Source of the DNA: Gaetbulibacter sp. S0825
GTDB lineage: Bacteria; Bacteroidota; Bacteroidia; Flavobacteriales; Flavobacteriaceae
Assembly (NCBI RefSeq): GCF_011777505.1
Contig: NZ_JAATJT010000001.1
Coordinates: forward strand, 186,001 to 250,000
Reading direction: 5' to 3'
DNA: 64,000 nucleotides
Positions within the stretch are counted from its first letter, which is position 1. Each line of letters opens with the position of its first letter. Positions 8,748-17,770 of this stretch are shown one piece after another. Position numbers and translations under genes: made by a program. The notes under the pieces were generated by a model. It had not been told where the DNA came from. It was given only the letters and a program-made list of their open reading frames with translations, and searched no databases.

Positions 8748-8772
8748 GGATTCCTACCTTCGCAGGAATGAC
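8748..8772. repeat. Palindromic intergenic repeat between ruvC and hemW
   Basis: ATTCCT ... AGGAAT arms (8750-8769) form a short stem with the loop ACCTTCGC, matching the ATTCCTGCCTTCGCAGGAAT type of repeat except for one substitution. It sits 8 bp after the ruvC stop and about 25 bp before the disturbed hemW start. It could act as a terminator or processing hairpin; a REP-like mobile palindrome is the alternative reading. Confidence 0.5.
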
Positions 8773-8779
8773 AATAAAG

Positions 8780-9337
8780 CTACTTTTTTATTCTTTTTTC
8801 ATTGTTTTTTACAAAGCTTTCCCAGCCAGAATAACTTTTACCAACCGTTACTTTTCCCGAATTATAAAAATGACACACAGCAGCTGCTAAACCATCGGTT
8901 GCATCTAGGTTTTTTGGTAGTGTTTTTAATCCTAATGTGCTTTGCAGCATTTTTGCGACTTGTTCTTTACTTGCGTTACCATTTCCAGTAATGGCCATCT
9001 TAATTTTTTTTGGTAAATATTCGGTAATTGGAATTTGTCGTGATAATCCTGCTGCCATGGCAACACCTTGCGCTCTTCCTAATTTGAGCATACTTTGTAC
9101 GTTCTTTCCAAAGAAAGGCGCTTCAATTGCTATCTCATCTGGATGATGTGTATCGATAAGTTCTATGGTACGTTCAAAAATGAGTTTTAGTTTTAAATAA
9201 TGATCATCATATTTTTTCAAACTGAGTTCATTAAGTTGCATAAACTGCATTTTTTTACCAACCACTTTTATGAGCCCAAAACCCATAATGGTTGTTCCAG
9301 GGTCAATACCCAATATAATTCGTTCTTTATTATCCAT
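8780..9337 (-). CDS. ruvC: RuvC, crossover-junction endodeoxyribonuclease
   Basis: This 185-residue protein is a standard RuvC resolvase, which cuts Holliday junctions with the RuvAB motor. The acidic active-site residues are visible: Asp12 in GIDPGTT, Glu72 in IAIEAPF and Asp145/Asp148 in [11 protein letters not shown]. The dimer-interface region [17 protein letters not shown] is also intact. Its ATG overlaps the stop of the outer-membrane protein gene by one base (TAATG). The C-terminal tail ([12 protein letters not shown]) is typical for Bacteroidota. Confidence 0.97.
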   Translation of the reverse strand: MDNKERIILGIDPGTTIMGFGLIKVVGKKMQFMQLNELSLKKYDDHYLKLKLIFERTIELIDTHHPDEIAIEAPFFGKNVQSMLKLGRAQGVAMAAGLSRQIPITEYLPKKIKMAITGNGNASKEQVAKMLQSTLGLKTLPKNLDATDGLAAAVCHFYNSGKVTVGKSYSGWESFVKNNEKRIKK

Positions 9338-9981
9338 TAATCACAATATCTACAACCACTTAAAGCTACTGAAAGTCCTACAGTCGCATACACTAAATCT
9401 CCGTTAAATGAGAAACCATCTGCAACCGCATCATATTTGTTTTTACTTGTAAAGCTTTTTGCATAAGCAACATCTACAAAAAGAGACAACTTACGCGATA
9501 AACTAAAGTAAACATCCAACCCTACTAATCCATTTAAATAGGTGTACGTGTTTTCAGAATCATTTAATAAGGGTTTTGTAAAGCTTATTCCTGGTCCAGC
9601 ATGTGCTTGAATAGTCATTTCTTGTGGCAAGAAATTCAATAAATCATAAAAATCGTACACAATCTGTGCATTAACGCGTGTGTAATTAAGTTTAAAATCT
9701 AAAGACCCTACATCGCTTTTTGACCTATTATACCCAACATCAAGTTTTGCTCCCAATTTGTTAGGCTTAAACATATATCTAATCCCAAAGTTAATGGTTG
9801 GCAAGTTAATATCTTTAGCATAATAACCATCGTTTTCACCATTATCAATTGGGTTGTTTACACCTAATGCTAGTTGTAATCGGATTTTTTCAGTATCTCC
9901 TTGAGCAAAACTAAAGGACATCACACTAAATAGGAATAAACAAAGTAAAGGTCTTTTATATTTATTTTTTATAAAGGTCAT
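9337..9981 (-). CDS. Outer-membrane beta-barrel protein
   Basis: The 214-residue protein has an N-terminal signal peptide (hydrophobic [16 protein letters not shown]) and alternating amphipathic strands with aromatic ends throughout (for example [35 protein letters not shown]), ending in [13 protein letters not shown]. This is the pattern of a small OmpA/OmpW-like eight-stranded barrel common in flavobacteria. No peptidoglycan-binding domain follows. It is the first gene of the leftward run that continues with ruvC, and is separated by only 29 bp from the divergent membrane-protein gene, so both promoters must overlap there. Specific function is unknown. Confidence 0.8.
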   Translation of the reverse strand: MTFIKNKYKRPLLCLFLFSVMSFSFAQGDTEKIRLQLALGVNNPIDNGENDGYYAKDINLPTINFGIRYMFKPNKLGAKLDVGYNRSKSDVGSLDFKLNYTRVNAQIVYDFYDLLNFLPQEMTIQAHAGPGISFTKPLLNDSENTYTYLNGLVGLDVYFSLSRKLSLFVDVAYAKSFTSKNKYDAVADGFSFNGDLVYATVGLSVALSGCRYCD

Positions 9982-10010
9982 TTACAATAATAGTTTTAAT
10001 TTGTGACAAA

Positions 10011-10988
10011 ATGATTAGCGGACTTCCATACAAAACTAAGCAATTCTTTTTTGTACTTATTAAGTTAAGTATAGTTGTTGGTGCTGCCTATTTTATTTAT
10101 AATAAACTTACAAATAATGATGAATTAGATTTTTCCTCATTTCTTGATTTTTTATCCAAAAACAGTGTTTTTTCGCTTAAAAACATCATTTTTCTATTGT
10201 TTTTAACCTTTTTTAATTGGTTTTTTGAAATTATAAAATGGCAAAATCTAGTGAATTCTATCTCTAAAATTTCTTTTTTTGAAGCGCAAAAACAAAGTTT
10301 AGCTTCGCATACAGCGTCTTTATTTACTCCTAATAGAATTGGAGATTACGCCGCTAAAACTATCTATTTTGGTGGACACCTAAGAAAAAAAGTAGTCCTC
10401 TTAAATTTAATTGGGAATATGTCTCAAATGCTTATGACACTTTTGTTCGGAATCGTTGGTGTTTTTATGATTACTTCTCAATATGAGGTCGATATTTCTT
10501 ATTACAAATTAGTGCGATTACTCACTTACACTTTAATAGGTATTGTTGCTATTGGTTTTGGTGTGTCATATAAGCGATTTCAAATTAAAGGGTTTTCATT
10601 TTCAAAAATATGGGCTTTTGTTAAAGGGTTGCCTGCAAAAATGCATATTAAAAATATAATGTTATCACTCCTTCGATATGTAATTTTTTCATTTCAATTT
10701 TATTATTTGTTTGTGTTGTTTGGAATAGACATCGCATATATAGATGCTATGGTTTTAATAAGCACCATGTATGTAGTGGTTTCCATAATACCAACCATAT
10801 TTATTTTTGATGTTGTCGTTAAGGGAAGTGTTGCTTTGTACGTCTTTGGTTTTGCCGACATCAATAATATTACCATTTTGAGCGTTACTACATTAATGTG
10901 GCTATTAAATTTTGTGCTTCCAAGTATTTTTGGAAGTTACTATGTGCTTAATTTTAATTTGCCAACAGCTTCTAACTTTGATGACTAA
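10011..10988 (+). CDS. LPG-synthase-type (UPF0104) integral membrane protein
   Basis: This 325-residue protein has about eight predicted membrane helices and the family features of the lysylphosphatidylglycerol-synthase transmembrane domain (PF03706): an early polar segment NWFFEIIKWQNL and SLASHTASLFTPNRIGDYAAK, equivalent to the conserved TPxRxGE/D region. It lacks the aminoacyl-transferase domain of MprF, so it is more likely a lipid-linked substrate flippase-like protein. It ends directly against the glycosyltransferase start (TAAATG), suggesting both act on the same envelope lipid or glycan. The substrate is not known. Confidence 0.85.
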   Translation: MISGLPYKTKQFFFVLIKLSIVVGAAYFIYNKLTNNDELDFSSFLDFLSKNSVFSLKNIIFLLFLTFFNWFFEIIKWQNLVNSISKISFFEAQKQSLASHTASLFTPNRIGDYAAKTIYFGGHLRKKVVLLNLIGNMSQMLMTLLFGIVGVFMITSQYEVDISYYKLVRLLTYTLIGIVAIGFGVSYKRFQIKGFSFSKIWAFVKGLPAKMHIKNIMLSLLRYVIFSFQFYYLFVLFGIDIAYIDAMVLISTMYVVVSIIPTIFIFDVVVKGSVALYVFGFADINNITILSVTTLMWLLNFVLPSIFGSYYVLNFNLPTASNFDD

Positions 10989-12113
10989 ATGATTTTTATC
11001 ATTATAATTACAACCATTTTATATGCCCTATTAATAGGCTTTTTTGTTATTGGATTTAACAGAGTCAAAACTTTCGAGGAGACATTTTTAAGGAATCAAA
11101 CACGTTTTACTATTATTGTTCCTTTTAGAAATGAAGAAGAAAATCTGCCAGATTTAATCAAGTCGCTAGAGAATTTAAACTACTCCAAGAATCATTTTGA
11201 AGTGATTTTTGTGGATGATGATTCTACTGATAATTCGGTAGAATTATGCTCACGATTGTTGAGTTATTCGCAATTAGATTTTAAAATCATTAAAAACAAA
11301 CGCAAATCTAATTCACCAAAAAAAGATGCTATTACTACAGCTATTAATAAAGCTAAATACTACTGGATTTCAACCACAGATGCCGATTGTGAAGTTCCAA
11401 ACAGATGGCTTGAAACATGCAATTCCTTTATAAACAGTGAGGATGTTGCTATGATTGTTGCTCCAGTAACATACACATCGACAGAGACTTTTTTCAAGCA
11501 ATTTCAAACCTTGGATATTTTAAGTCTTCAGGCGGCTACCATTGCTGGTTTTGGGCTTTCAGTGCCTTTTTTATGTAATGGTGCCAATTTTTTGTATCGA
11601 AAAGATCTATTTGAAGAACTTAATGGCTTTGATAATAATAACGATATTGCTAGTGGCGATGATATTTTCTTGCTTGAAAAAGCGGTGAAAAAATATCCTA
11701 GATTAGTAAAGTACCTAAAATCTGAAAACGCCATTGTACAATCTAAAGCTGAAAATTCTTTGTCTAATCTTATTCAACAGCGTATTCGTTGGGCAGCCAA
11801 AACAAGCAATTACAAAAACACTTTTGGAAAATTTGTTGGTTCATTAGTTTTATTAATGAATGCTTTAATTGTCATTACCCTCTTTTTAAGTGTCTTTGGA
11901 TTATTTAACTGGGTTTATTTTGTTGGGTTTTTAATACTCAAATTATCTGTTGACTATGTGCTAATAGCTAAATCAGCAAAGTTCTTTAGCCAAACTAGTC
12001 TTTTAAGTAGTTATTTTTTTAGTGGTCTACTATATCCATTTTTTTCTGTATTTATTGCTTTTAAAGCGATGTTCTCAAAATATAAATGGAAAGGCAGAAG
12101 TTTTAAAAAATAA
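10989..12113 (+). CDS. Membrane glycosyltransferase, family 2
   Basis: The 374-residue protein is a GT2 enzyme with an N-terminal membrane helix, a GT-A domain containing IVPFRNEEENL, the nucleotide-sugar and metal motifs VDDDSTD and TDADC, a GDDIFL acceptor-side motif and a QQRIRWAAK (QxxRW-like) motif, then three C-terminal membrane helices. This is the arrangement of processive or polyprenyl-type transferases acting at the inner membrane. It abuts the UPF0104 gene, and the Bax-inhibitor gene follows 17 bp later. The sugar and acceptor cannot be deduced. Confidence 0.92.
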   Translation: MIFIIIITTILYALLIGFFVIGFNRVKTFEETFLRNQTRFTIIVPFRNEEENLPDLIKSLENLNYSKNHFEVIFVDDDSTDNSVELCSRLLSYSQLDFKIIKNKRKSNSPKKDAITTAINKAKYYWISTTDADCEVPNRWLETCNSFINSEDVAMIVAPVTYTSTETFFKQFQTLDILSLQAATIAGFGLSVPFLCNGANFLYRKDLFEELNGFDNNNDIASGDDIFLLEKAVKKYPRLVKYLKSENAIVQSKAENSLSNLIQQRIRWAAKTSNYKNTFGKFVGSLVLLMNALIVITLFLSVFGLFNWVYFVGFLILKLSVDYVLIAKSAKFFSQTSLLSSYFFSGLLYPFFSVFIAFKAMFSKYKWKGRSFKK

Positions 12114-12130
12114 GTATCTTTCCAATCGAT

Positions 12131-12871
12131 ATGCAAAAACTATCCAACTACAAAACATCTAATCCTGCATTCTCAAATTATTTCTGGGAAAACAGCCCTG
12201 ATACTTCAAAAACCATGAGTGTTCGTGGCATTATTGTTAAATCAATGGTTTGTATTTTAATTATTTCTATAATAACAGCTTTTGTTTGGAAATTATACGA
12301 CAATGGCACTAATGTTAGGTGGTTTACAATTGGTGGTATGTTGGCTGCCATAGTCATAAGTATCGTTATTTCGGTTAGGCAGCATTGGGCAAATTTTTTA
12401 GTGCCTTTATATGCCGTTGCAAAAGGCTGTTTTTTAGGTGGCTTTAGTGCTTTTATTAAAGCTAAATTTCCTGAATTACCATTTCAAGCCATTGGCGTCA
12501 CTATTGTTACTTTTTTTACCATTTTAGTGTTATACCAAACACGAATTATTATAGTTACCAAAAAGCTTAGAAGTGTTATTGTAACTGCTGCTTTTTCGAT
12601 TATGATTGTTTATTTGATATCTTTTGTATTGAGCTTATTTGGCATTAAAACATTTATTTGGGGAACTTCTTGGGTAGCGATAGTGTTTAATATTATTGCT
12701 GCTATTGTTGCTACATTTACATTGCTATTGGACTTTGATTATATTGAAAAACATAAGAACAAAGCCGACAAATACAAAGAGTGGATTGCAACTTGGGGGT
12801 TATTGGTGTCGCTGGTTTGGTTATACACAGAAATTTTAAGACTCATGCGAACTTTCGCTATTAAGTTCTAA
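12131..12871 (+). CDS. Bax inhibitor-1/YccA family membrane protein
   Basis: This 246-residue protein begins with a soluble N-terminal stretch containing NPAFSNYFW and TMSVRG, which is typical of the bacterial BI-1/YccA subfamily (PF12811), and then has about seven membrane helices. The polar loop AKGCFLGGFSAFIKAKFP and the final ATWGLLVSLVWLYTEILRL also match this family. Related proteins act as calcium-leak channels or interact with membrane proteases; the role here is not known. It is the third gene of a rightward run and ends one base before the convergent TonB-like lipoprotein. Confidence 0.9.
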   Translation: MQKLSNYKTSNPAFSNYFWENSPDTSKTMSVRGIIVKSMVCILIISIITAFVWKLYDNGTNVRWFTIGGMLAAIVISIVISVRQHWANFLVPLYAVAKGCFLGGFSAFIKAKFPELPFQAIGVTIVTFFTILVLYQTRIIIVTKKLRSVIVTAAFSIMIVYLISFVLSLFGIKTFIWGTSWVAIVFNIIAAIVATFTLLLDFDYIEKHKNKADKYKEWIATWGLLVSLVWLYTEILRLMRTFAIKF

Positions 12872-13348
12872 TTACTCTACCTTAATTATTATTGGAATTT
12901 TAAACTCCGATTTAACCTGTTGTCCTCGTTTTATTGCTGGAGAAATTTGCGGCAAATTATTTAGACTTTCGGTTAAAAATGTGTTTATTTCTGGGATTTG
13001 AGAAGTGATTTTTGGATTATTTTTAATATTTAAAACGCTTAAGTTTCCTTTCTCAGAAATAACAAAAGACATCTCTATAGTATCATTTAAATCTTCTGTA
13101 ACTACAATTTTTCTTAATGCTAATTGCGAAGTGATATGGTTGGCAAGTATCGTTTGAAAACATTGTTTACGAAGCGCCTTGGTGTCTGATGAACTACAAT
13201 CATCAAACGAAGGATATTCATCTACCTCGTTCCAGTTAAATGTTTCAAGCTCTTCTTTAACAATGTCTTTAGAATTCACTTTTTTCTTGTCGAAATAATC
13301 GCAAGATGACAAGCAAACAATAAGAATTAAAAACTTTAGATACTTCAT
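12872..13348 (-). CDS. Lipoprotein with TonB C-terminal-like domain
   Basis: The 158-residue product has a lipoprotein signal (ILIVCLSSC) and then a single domain resembling the repeated TonB C-terminal units of the M56 protein at 14617-17274: PSFDDC, a KQCFQTILANHITSQL helix, an MSFVISEKGNLSVLNIK strand pair, LPQISPAIKRGQQV and the terminal IPIIIKVE. It is not itself a TonB, because it lacks a transmembrane anchor and proline-rich spacer. It lies downstream of a TPR gene on the same strand (39 bp gap). A role as an outer-membrane or periplasmic partner is inference. Confidence 0.75.
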   Translation of the reverse strand: MKYLKFLILIVCLSSCDYFDKKKVNSKDIVKEELETFNWNEVDEYPSFDDCSSSDTKALRKQCFQTILANHITSQLALRKIVVTEDLNDTIEMSFVISEKGNLSVLNIKNNPKITSQIPEINTFLTESLNNLPQISPAIKRGQQVKSEFKIPIIIKVE

Positions 13349-13387
13349 TGTTAGAAACTGAAGTGGAAAAGTACGATTTTTTTAAAA

Positions 13388-14521
13388 TTAATCGGTCTTC
13401 ATAAATTTCTCTTTTTTCAATTCGTCTATTTTATGGTTGACAAGCGTCTTGAATTTACTCTGCGGAAATCTGCTATTAAAGTTCTCAAATAGTTTAATGC
13501 GAGCATCAATATCTTCATAATATTGGTCTTTAACATAAATTGACAAAAAGTGTGCTCGCTCATTTTTTGGATTTTCATCAATCGCTTTTTTATAAGCGTC
13601 TATCGATTCTTTATATTTTTTTTGCCGACTGTAAACACCTGCTAGTTTAATGTATTCTTCATCTAAAGCTATGTCTTGTAAAATCAAAGATTGCAGCATG
13701 TATTTCTCGGCATTTTTAAAATCTTCGATACGTTGATGTAATTCGCCTTGAATAAACAGATTCTCTGTATTCTGCGAATCGAATTCTAAAACTATTTTAC
13801 CGTGTTCTATGGCCTTCTCAAACTCATATTGTAACATATAACAATTACGTAATTTCTCATGTATAAACAGTAATGACTCATTAAGTGCTACTAGTTTTTC
13901 AAACCATGTAGCAGCATTTTTATAGTCTTGCTGCCTGTAAAAATTTTGAGCTTTTAAGCTAATGAGTTCCTTATTATTGGCATACGAGTTTAAACCAATA
14001 TCTATGTATCTATCAACCACTTGATGGTTTCGTTTTGTTAAATGATGTTTCGCAATTTGAAAAATGGCTTTTTGATGTGTGCTATCTAAATCAAACGCTG
14101 TTTTAAATCTGTTTTGGTCTGTTGAATCTCCCAATTTTTGTAATATCAAACCGCTTTCATAGTGATAATTTGGATTTCTATAATCAATATCGATAAGCTT
14201 ATAAAACACCTTTAAAGCTTCTTTGTGTTTTTTAACTCTGGTTAATAGTTTAGCATAATCAAACAAGGTTAAAGCATCCTTTGGATTATCCTTCAGGCTA
14301 TTTTCATAATTAATTAAAGCCTCATCATAATTCCCTAAAGCTATATATGCCTTGGCCATTTTGTTGTAAACCTCATCTTGATTTTCATAGCTTTTATATG
14401 CTTCAATCGCTTTGGTGTAATTACCACGCAAATACAAACTATCAGCTAGATGCAATGTGGATGTTTGCGCATTTATTGTTGCAAAGCAAATTAAAATCAA
14501 TATTTTGAATAGAAATTTCAT
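13388..14521 (-). CDS. Secreted TPR-repeat protein
   Basis: The 377-residue protein has a signal peptide (FKILILICFATINAQ) and at least seven tetratricopeptide repeats, seen as recurring A.AY..LGNYDEAL-type units between residues 25 and 340. It would be a periplasmic scaffold. It starts 95 bp after the M56 gene with a terminator between them (14549-14578), so it probably has its own promoter. It forms a short unit with the TonB-like lipoprotein downstream. No enzymatic domain is visible. Confidence 0.85.
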   Translation of the reverse strand: MKFLFKILILICFATINAQTSTLHLADSLYLRGNYTKAIEAYKSYENQDEVYNKMAKAYIALGNYDEALINYENSLKDNPKDALTLFDYAKLLTRVKKHKEALKVFYKLIDIDYRNPNYHYESGLILQKLGDSTDQNRFKTAFDLDSTHQKAIFQIAKHHLTKRNHQVVDRYIDIGLNSYANNKELISLKAQNFYRQQDYKNAATWFEKLVALNESLLFIHEKLRNCYMLQYEFEKAIEHGKIVLEFDSQNTENLFIQGELHQRIEDFKNAEKYMLQSLILQDIALDEEYIKLAGVYSRQKKYKESIDAYKKAIDENPKNERAHFLSIYVKDQYYEDIDARIKLFENFNSRFPQSKFKTLVNHKIDELKKEKFMKTD

Positions 14522-14548
14522 ATTATTTATACCTTAAAAATAAACAAC

Positions 14549-14578
14549 GAAAAGCCAAAGTTTACACTAAGGCTTTTC
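14549..14578 (-). terminator. Hairpin terminator after the M56/TonB gene
   Basis: GAAAAGCC and GGCTTTTC form an 8-bp stem around a 14-nt loop, 39 bp after the M56 stop on the minus strand and just before the TPR gene start. The flanking sequence is AT-rich, as expected of an intrinsic terminator in this group. Confidence 0.6.
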
Positions 14579-14616
14579 AATTTACACCAATAATTTTCAA
14601 ATAAACTTATAACCAA

Positions 14617-17274
14617 CTAATTTTTCTTTTCTCCTAACTCATACATTATTGGTAAAGAATAAGGTACAATTACCGTAACTCCTTTGTGTTTTCCGGGAGT
14701 CATTTTTGGCAATGCTTTTAATACTCTTATGGCTTCTTTTTCTAATTCTGGATGTTTGGCCCTAACTCTAATAGATTCAATATATCCTGTTTTGTCTATC
14801 TTAAACATAGCCAATATTTTTTGTCTTGGTTCTATCTCGGAGTCTATATTTTTTTGTAAATTTTTGCCAAATTCTTTAGAGATGAAATTAGCTAAACTGT
14901 TTTTAAAGCATTCTTTTAGTTTATCGCTAGAAGAGGTCACATCACAACCTGGATAAATTGGTGATTCATCGAGAGCTACTAAAGGTACTTCCTTAGAGTC
15001 TTGTTTTTCTACATCCTTTTTAGAATTTGAGTTTTCCGTTGTCAAATAACTAATAATCGCATTAGGGCTCTCTTTTACTTCAAAAACAATAGGCAACGAA
15101 AAAGGCACTACCACTCTTTTACCTTTTTGTTTTCCAGGAATCATTTTTGGGAGGCTTTTAATCACTCTTATGGCTTCTTCTTCTAATTTTGGGTGTGGAG
15201 CTCTCGCTTTTATATTAACAATTCTACCTTTTTCATCTATTTTAAACATAGTTATAATTGTTTGTCTTCCTAACAAGCCTAAATCTCCAGCTAAATTTGT
15301 ATTAAAGTTTTTAACCACATGCTTTTGAACAGCTTGAGACGTACACTTTCTTTGCTCTTCTGCAGAATTGAGCATTTTACATTCTTTAGACATAGGTGGT
15401 TGTTCTATATGTGAGTAAGGGACTTCAATATCTTGATTTTTATTAGGAACTTCTTCATGTTTGATTTTGTTGTTAGAAGGTTTATCATCTGTTTTGTCGG
15501 CTACTTGAAAAATAATTGGTAAGGAATAAGGTACCACTACTGTTTTACCTTTTTGTTTTCCTGGAATCATTTTTGGCAGGCTTTTAATGACTCTTTTGGT
15601 TTCTTCTTCTAGTTTAGGATGTGGAGCTCTCACCATAACATCTACAATATTTCCTTCCTTGTTTATTTTAAACATGGCTCTAATGGTTTGTCTTCCTACT
15701 AAGCCTAAATCATTAGCAAGCTTGGTATTAAAATTTTTCTGAACATGTTTTGATATAGCGTCAGACGTACATTTTCTTTGGCCTTCTTCTGGTAGCGTTT
15801 CACAATCTTCAAACATTGGTGGTTGCTCTATTGAAGCGTAAGGGACTTCTACCTCATTTAGCATTCTTAATTCACCTTCTTTTTGTTTATCACTTTCTGG
15901 ACTTGAAAAAGTTGCTGTAAAATATTCAGATGCTATAACTAACTTTTCATAAAAGTCATTGTTTTTGAGTAATTCCATCTTTTCGTCATGTTCTTTTCTT
16001 TCTTCATCTGTTAAATTACTATAATCATCAATTACCATCCTAATTGTATTTGGTGTGGCTCTTTCTTCCCATTCTTTTTTTGCTTTTTCTGTTTTTTTAT
16101 ATGCTAAAAAAGCATCAAAGTCACCCTTAATTATTCCAAAACCATTATGAATTTTCTCTGCCAATCCATCTACAGCATCTAATGGCAATCTTCTAGGGTC
16201 TTCATCAATAAATTTCTGAAACGCCATGAACTTATAATATTCTTCTTTTGTATATATGTACTTATTATAATTTGGTAAGCACTCATCAGCTATTTTCTTC
16301 AGTGAAACGCCTTCTTTTTCTTTTTGTACTAGCTCTTTATAAAACTTTTCTTTTAGGTTTTCACTAGATACTTCTTGCAAGTTTGTATTTGAAACCGAAG
16401 TTGTTTGTGCATTTGTTGTAAACACCAACATGACAAATACTACTGGAATCAACAAAGCATATTTAAACTTTACTATTTGTTTTGATTTTGATTTTGATAA
16501 CATCATGATTCGTTTTTTAATTAATGATTTCTTAAAAAATGCATTTATAAAAGATACATTTTGCGTGTCGAAAACCTGTGTTAATAAATTTTGATAATAG
16601 TCCGACTTATTTTGAGTCTTTAACGCCTCTTGGTCGGCAATAAATTCGTGTAGTGAGCGTATTCGAGCTTGATACATATACACTAATGGATTAAACCAAA
16701 ATACAATACGTTGTATCTCGAAAAACAAAAGGTCTAACGTATGTTTTTGAGTAACATGTACTAACTCGTGCTTTATGATGACTTTTTGTTCTTCTTCTTT
16801 CAGGTTAGCACCTAAAAACACATAATGGAAAAATGAAAATGCCGATGTACTGTTTATTAATTTTACTAATAACACATTGCCTTTCCATTGCTTAGGATTT
16901 TTATAAATAAGTAGAAAAATATGGATGATTTTAAAAAGGAACAACAGGCTAGCAAGTACAACTCCTACGTAAAATAATGTTTCGAGATTCCAAGAAAATG
17001 CTTGTTTTGTTATTTCAACTTCAGGTAGTATTACTGCTGTTTTACTTACTGTCTGGTTTCCTATAAATACTTCTGGTAAGCTTACAATATAATCTTTAGG
17101 TACTATTTCTTTAAAAGCTGAAACTTTAACAAATGGAAGTATTAAGGATAATAATGATGTGCCAATTAAGTAAAACCTGTTCCAATTAAAAAACGTTTCC
17201 TTTTTTAAGAATACATCGTACACTAATAAAAAGAATATTTGAAAAGCCACAATTTGAATAATATACTGCATCAT
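14617..17274 (-). CDS. BlaR1-type M56 metallopeptidase with three tandem TonB C-terminal domains
   Basis: This 885-residue protein begins with about four membrane helices (residues 1-125) and the M56 protease motif HELVH (169-173), with FFEIQRIVFWFNPLVY behind it. A further membrane helix near 268-288 leads to a periplasmic region. That region carries a helical linker (300-476) and three homologous units at about 477-617, 618-762 and 763-885, each with a conserved EQPP/ESP...C block, a TMFKI/AMFKI strand, RAPHPKLEEE, LPKMIPGKxKG and a final VVPYSLPI. These are TonB C-terminal-like domains. In the BlaR1 family the protease cuts or inactivates the BlaI repressor after an envelope signal; here the BlaI gene is immediately upstream (2-bp gap). 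Three sensor domains in one polypeptide are unusual. Substrates and ligands are unknown. Confidence 0.9.
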   Translation of the reverse strand: MMQYIIQIVAFQIFFLLVYDVFLKKETFFNWNRFYLIGTSLLSLILPFVKVSAFKEIVPKDYIVSLPEVFIGNQTVSKTAVILPEVEITKQAFSWNLETLFYVGVVLASLLFLFKIIHIFLLIYKNPKQWKGNVLLVKLINSTSAFSFFHYVFLGANLKEEEQKVIIKHELVHVTQKHTLDLLFFEIQRIVFWFNPLVYMYQARIRSLHEFIADQEALKTQNKSDYYQNLLTQVFDTQNVSFINAFFKKSLIKKRIMMLSKSKSKQIVKFKYALLIPVVFVMLVFTTNAQTTSVSNTNLQEVSSENLKEKFYKELVQKEKEGVSLKKIADECLPNYNKYIYTKEEYYKFMAFQKFIDEDPRRLPLDAVDGLAEKIHNGFGIIKGDFDAFLAYKKTEKAKKEWEERATPNTIRMVIDDYSNLTDEERKEHDEKMELLKNNDFYEKLVIASEYFTATFSSPESDKQKEGELRMLNEVEVPYASIEQPPMFEDCETLPEEGQRKCTSDAISKHVQKNFNTKLANDLGLVGRQTIRAMFKINKEGNIVDVMVRAPHPKLEEETKRVIKSLPKMIPGKQKGKTVVVPYSLPIIFQVADKTDDKPSNNKIKHEEVPNKNQDIEVPYSHIEQPPMSKECKMLNSAEEQRKCTSQAVQKHVVKNFNTNLAGDLGLLGRQTIITMFKIDEKGRIVNIKARAPHPKLEEEAIRVIKSLPKMIPGKQKGKRVVVPFSLPIVFEVKESPNAIISYLTTENSNSKKDVEKQDSKEVPLVALDESPIYPGCDVTSSSDKLKECFKNSLANFISKEFGKNLQKNIDSEIEPRQKILAMFKIDKTGYIESIRVRAKHPELEKEAIRVLKALPKMTPGKHKGVTVIVPYSLPIMYELGEKKN

Positions 17275-17276
17275 AA

Positions 17277-17636
17277 CTATTCCTTTTTATTGATTTCCTT
17301 TAACACCGATTCGAGCTCGTTTAAATTGATATCATTCTTTTTTACAAAGAAAGATACCATGCTCTTAAAAGACCCTTGAAAGTAATTATCTACCAATTTA
17401 TTAAGTGATTGGTTGCTATAATCTTGCTGTTGCACAAGAGGAAAGTATATATGTCCTTTGCCTTTCTTCTCATAATCCACAAAGCCTTTACTTTCAAGAA
17501 TTCTAACAATTGTTGATACTGTGTTGTAAGCTGGCTTAGGTTCTGGAAGCACATCTATAATGGCTTTTACATTGGCCTTTTTTAATTGCCATAGCACTTG
17601 CATAATGTCTTCTTCGGCTTTTGTTAATTGCTTCAT
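17277..17636 (-). CDS. BlaI/MecI/CopY-family transcriptional repressor
   Basis: The 119-residue protein has an N-terminal winged helix (about residues 1-75; LTKAEEDIMQVLWQL and AYNTVSTIVRILESKGFV are the recognisable blocks) and a short C-terminal dimerisation tail. It is the expected partner of the M56 protease encoded next to it: BlaI dimers block transcription until the protease pathway destroys them. The start ATG is 5 bp downstream of the first of three perfect dyads, so autoregulation is nearly certain. The pair likely senses envelope stress rather than beta-lactams, since no beta-lactamase is in the operon. Confidence 0.93.
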   Translation of the reverse strand: MKQLTKAEEDIMQVLWQLKKANVKAIIDVLPEPKPAYNTVSTIVRILESKGFVDYEKKGKGHIYFPLVQQQDYSNQSLNKLVDNYFQGSFKSMVSFFVKKNDINLNELESVLKEINKKE

Positions 17637-17640
17637 TTGT

Positions 17641-17707
17641 AACTAAGTTTTTAGTTGAATAATAAACAAATATAACTAAATATTTAGTTTGAACTAATTT
17701 TTTAGTT
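17641..17707. promoter_or_regulatory. Triple BlaI operator with embedded promoter
   Basis: Three perfect 16-bp dyads of the form AACTAA-N4-TTAGTT lie at 17641-17656, 17674-17689 and 17692-17707. On the minus strand a Bacteroidota -7 box TATATTTG (17667-17674) falls between the first and second dyad. Repressor bound here would cover the promoter of the blaI-M56 operon. BlaI/MecI proteins classically bind dyads of comparable length. Confidence 0.85.
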
Positions 17708-17770
17708 AAAAAATGTAACAATTAGGGTGTATCTTCGTCATACATTCAGTATTAATGACATAGATAATTA

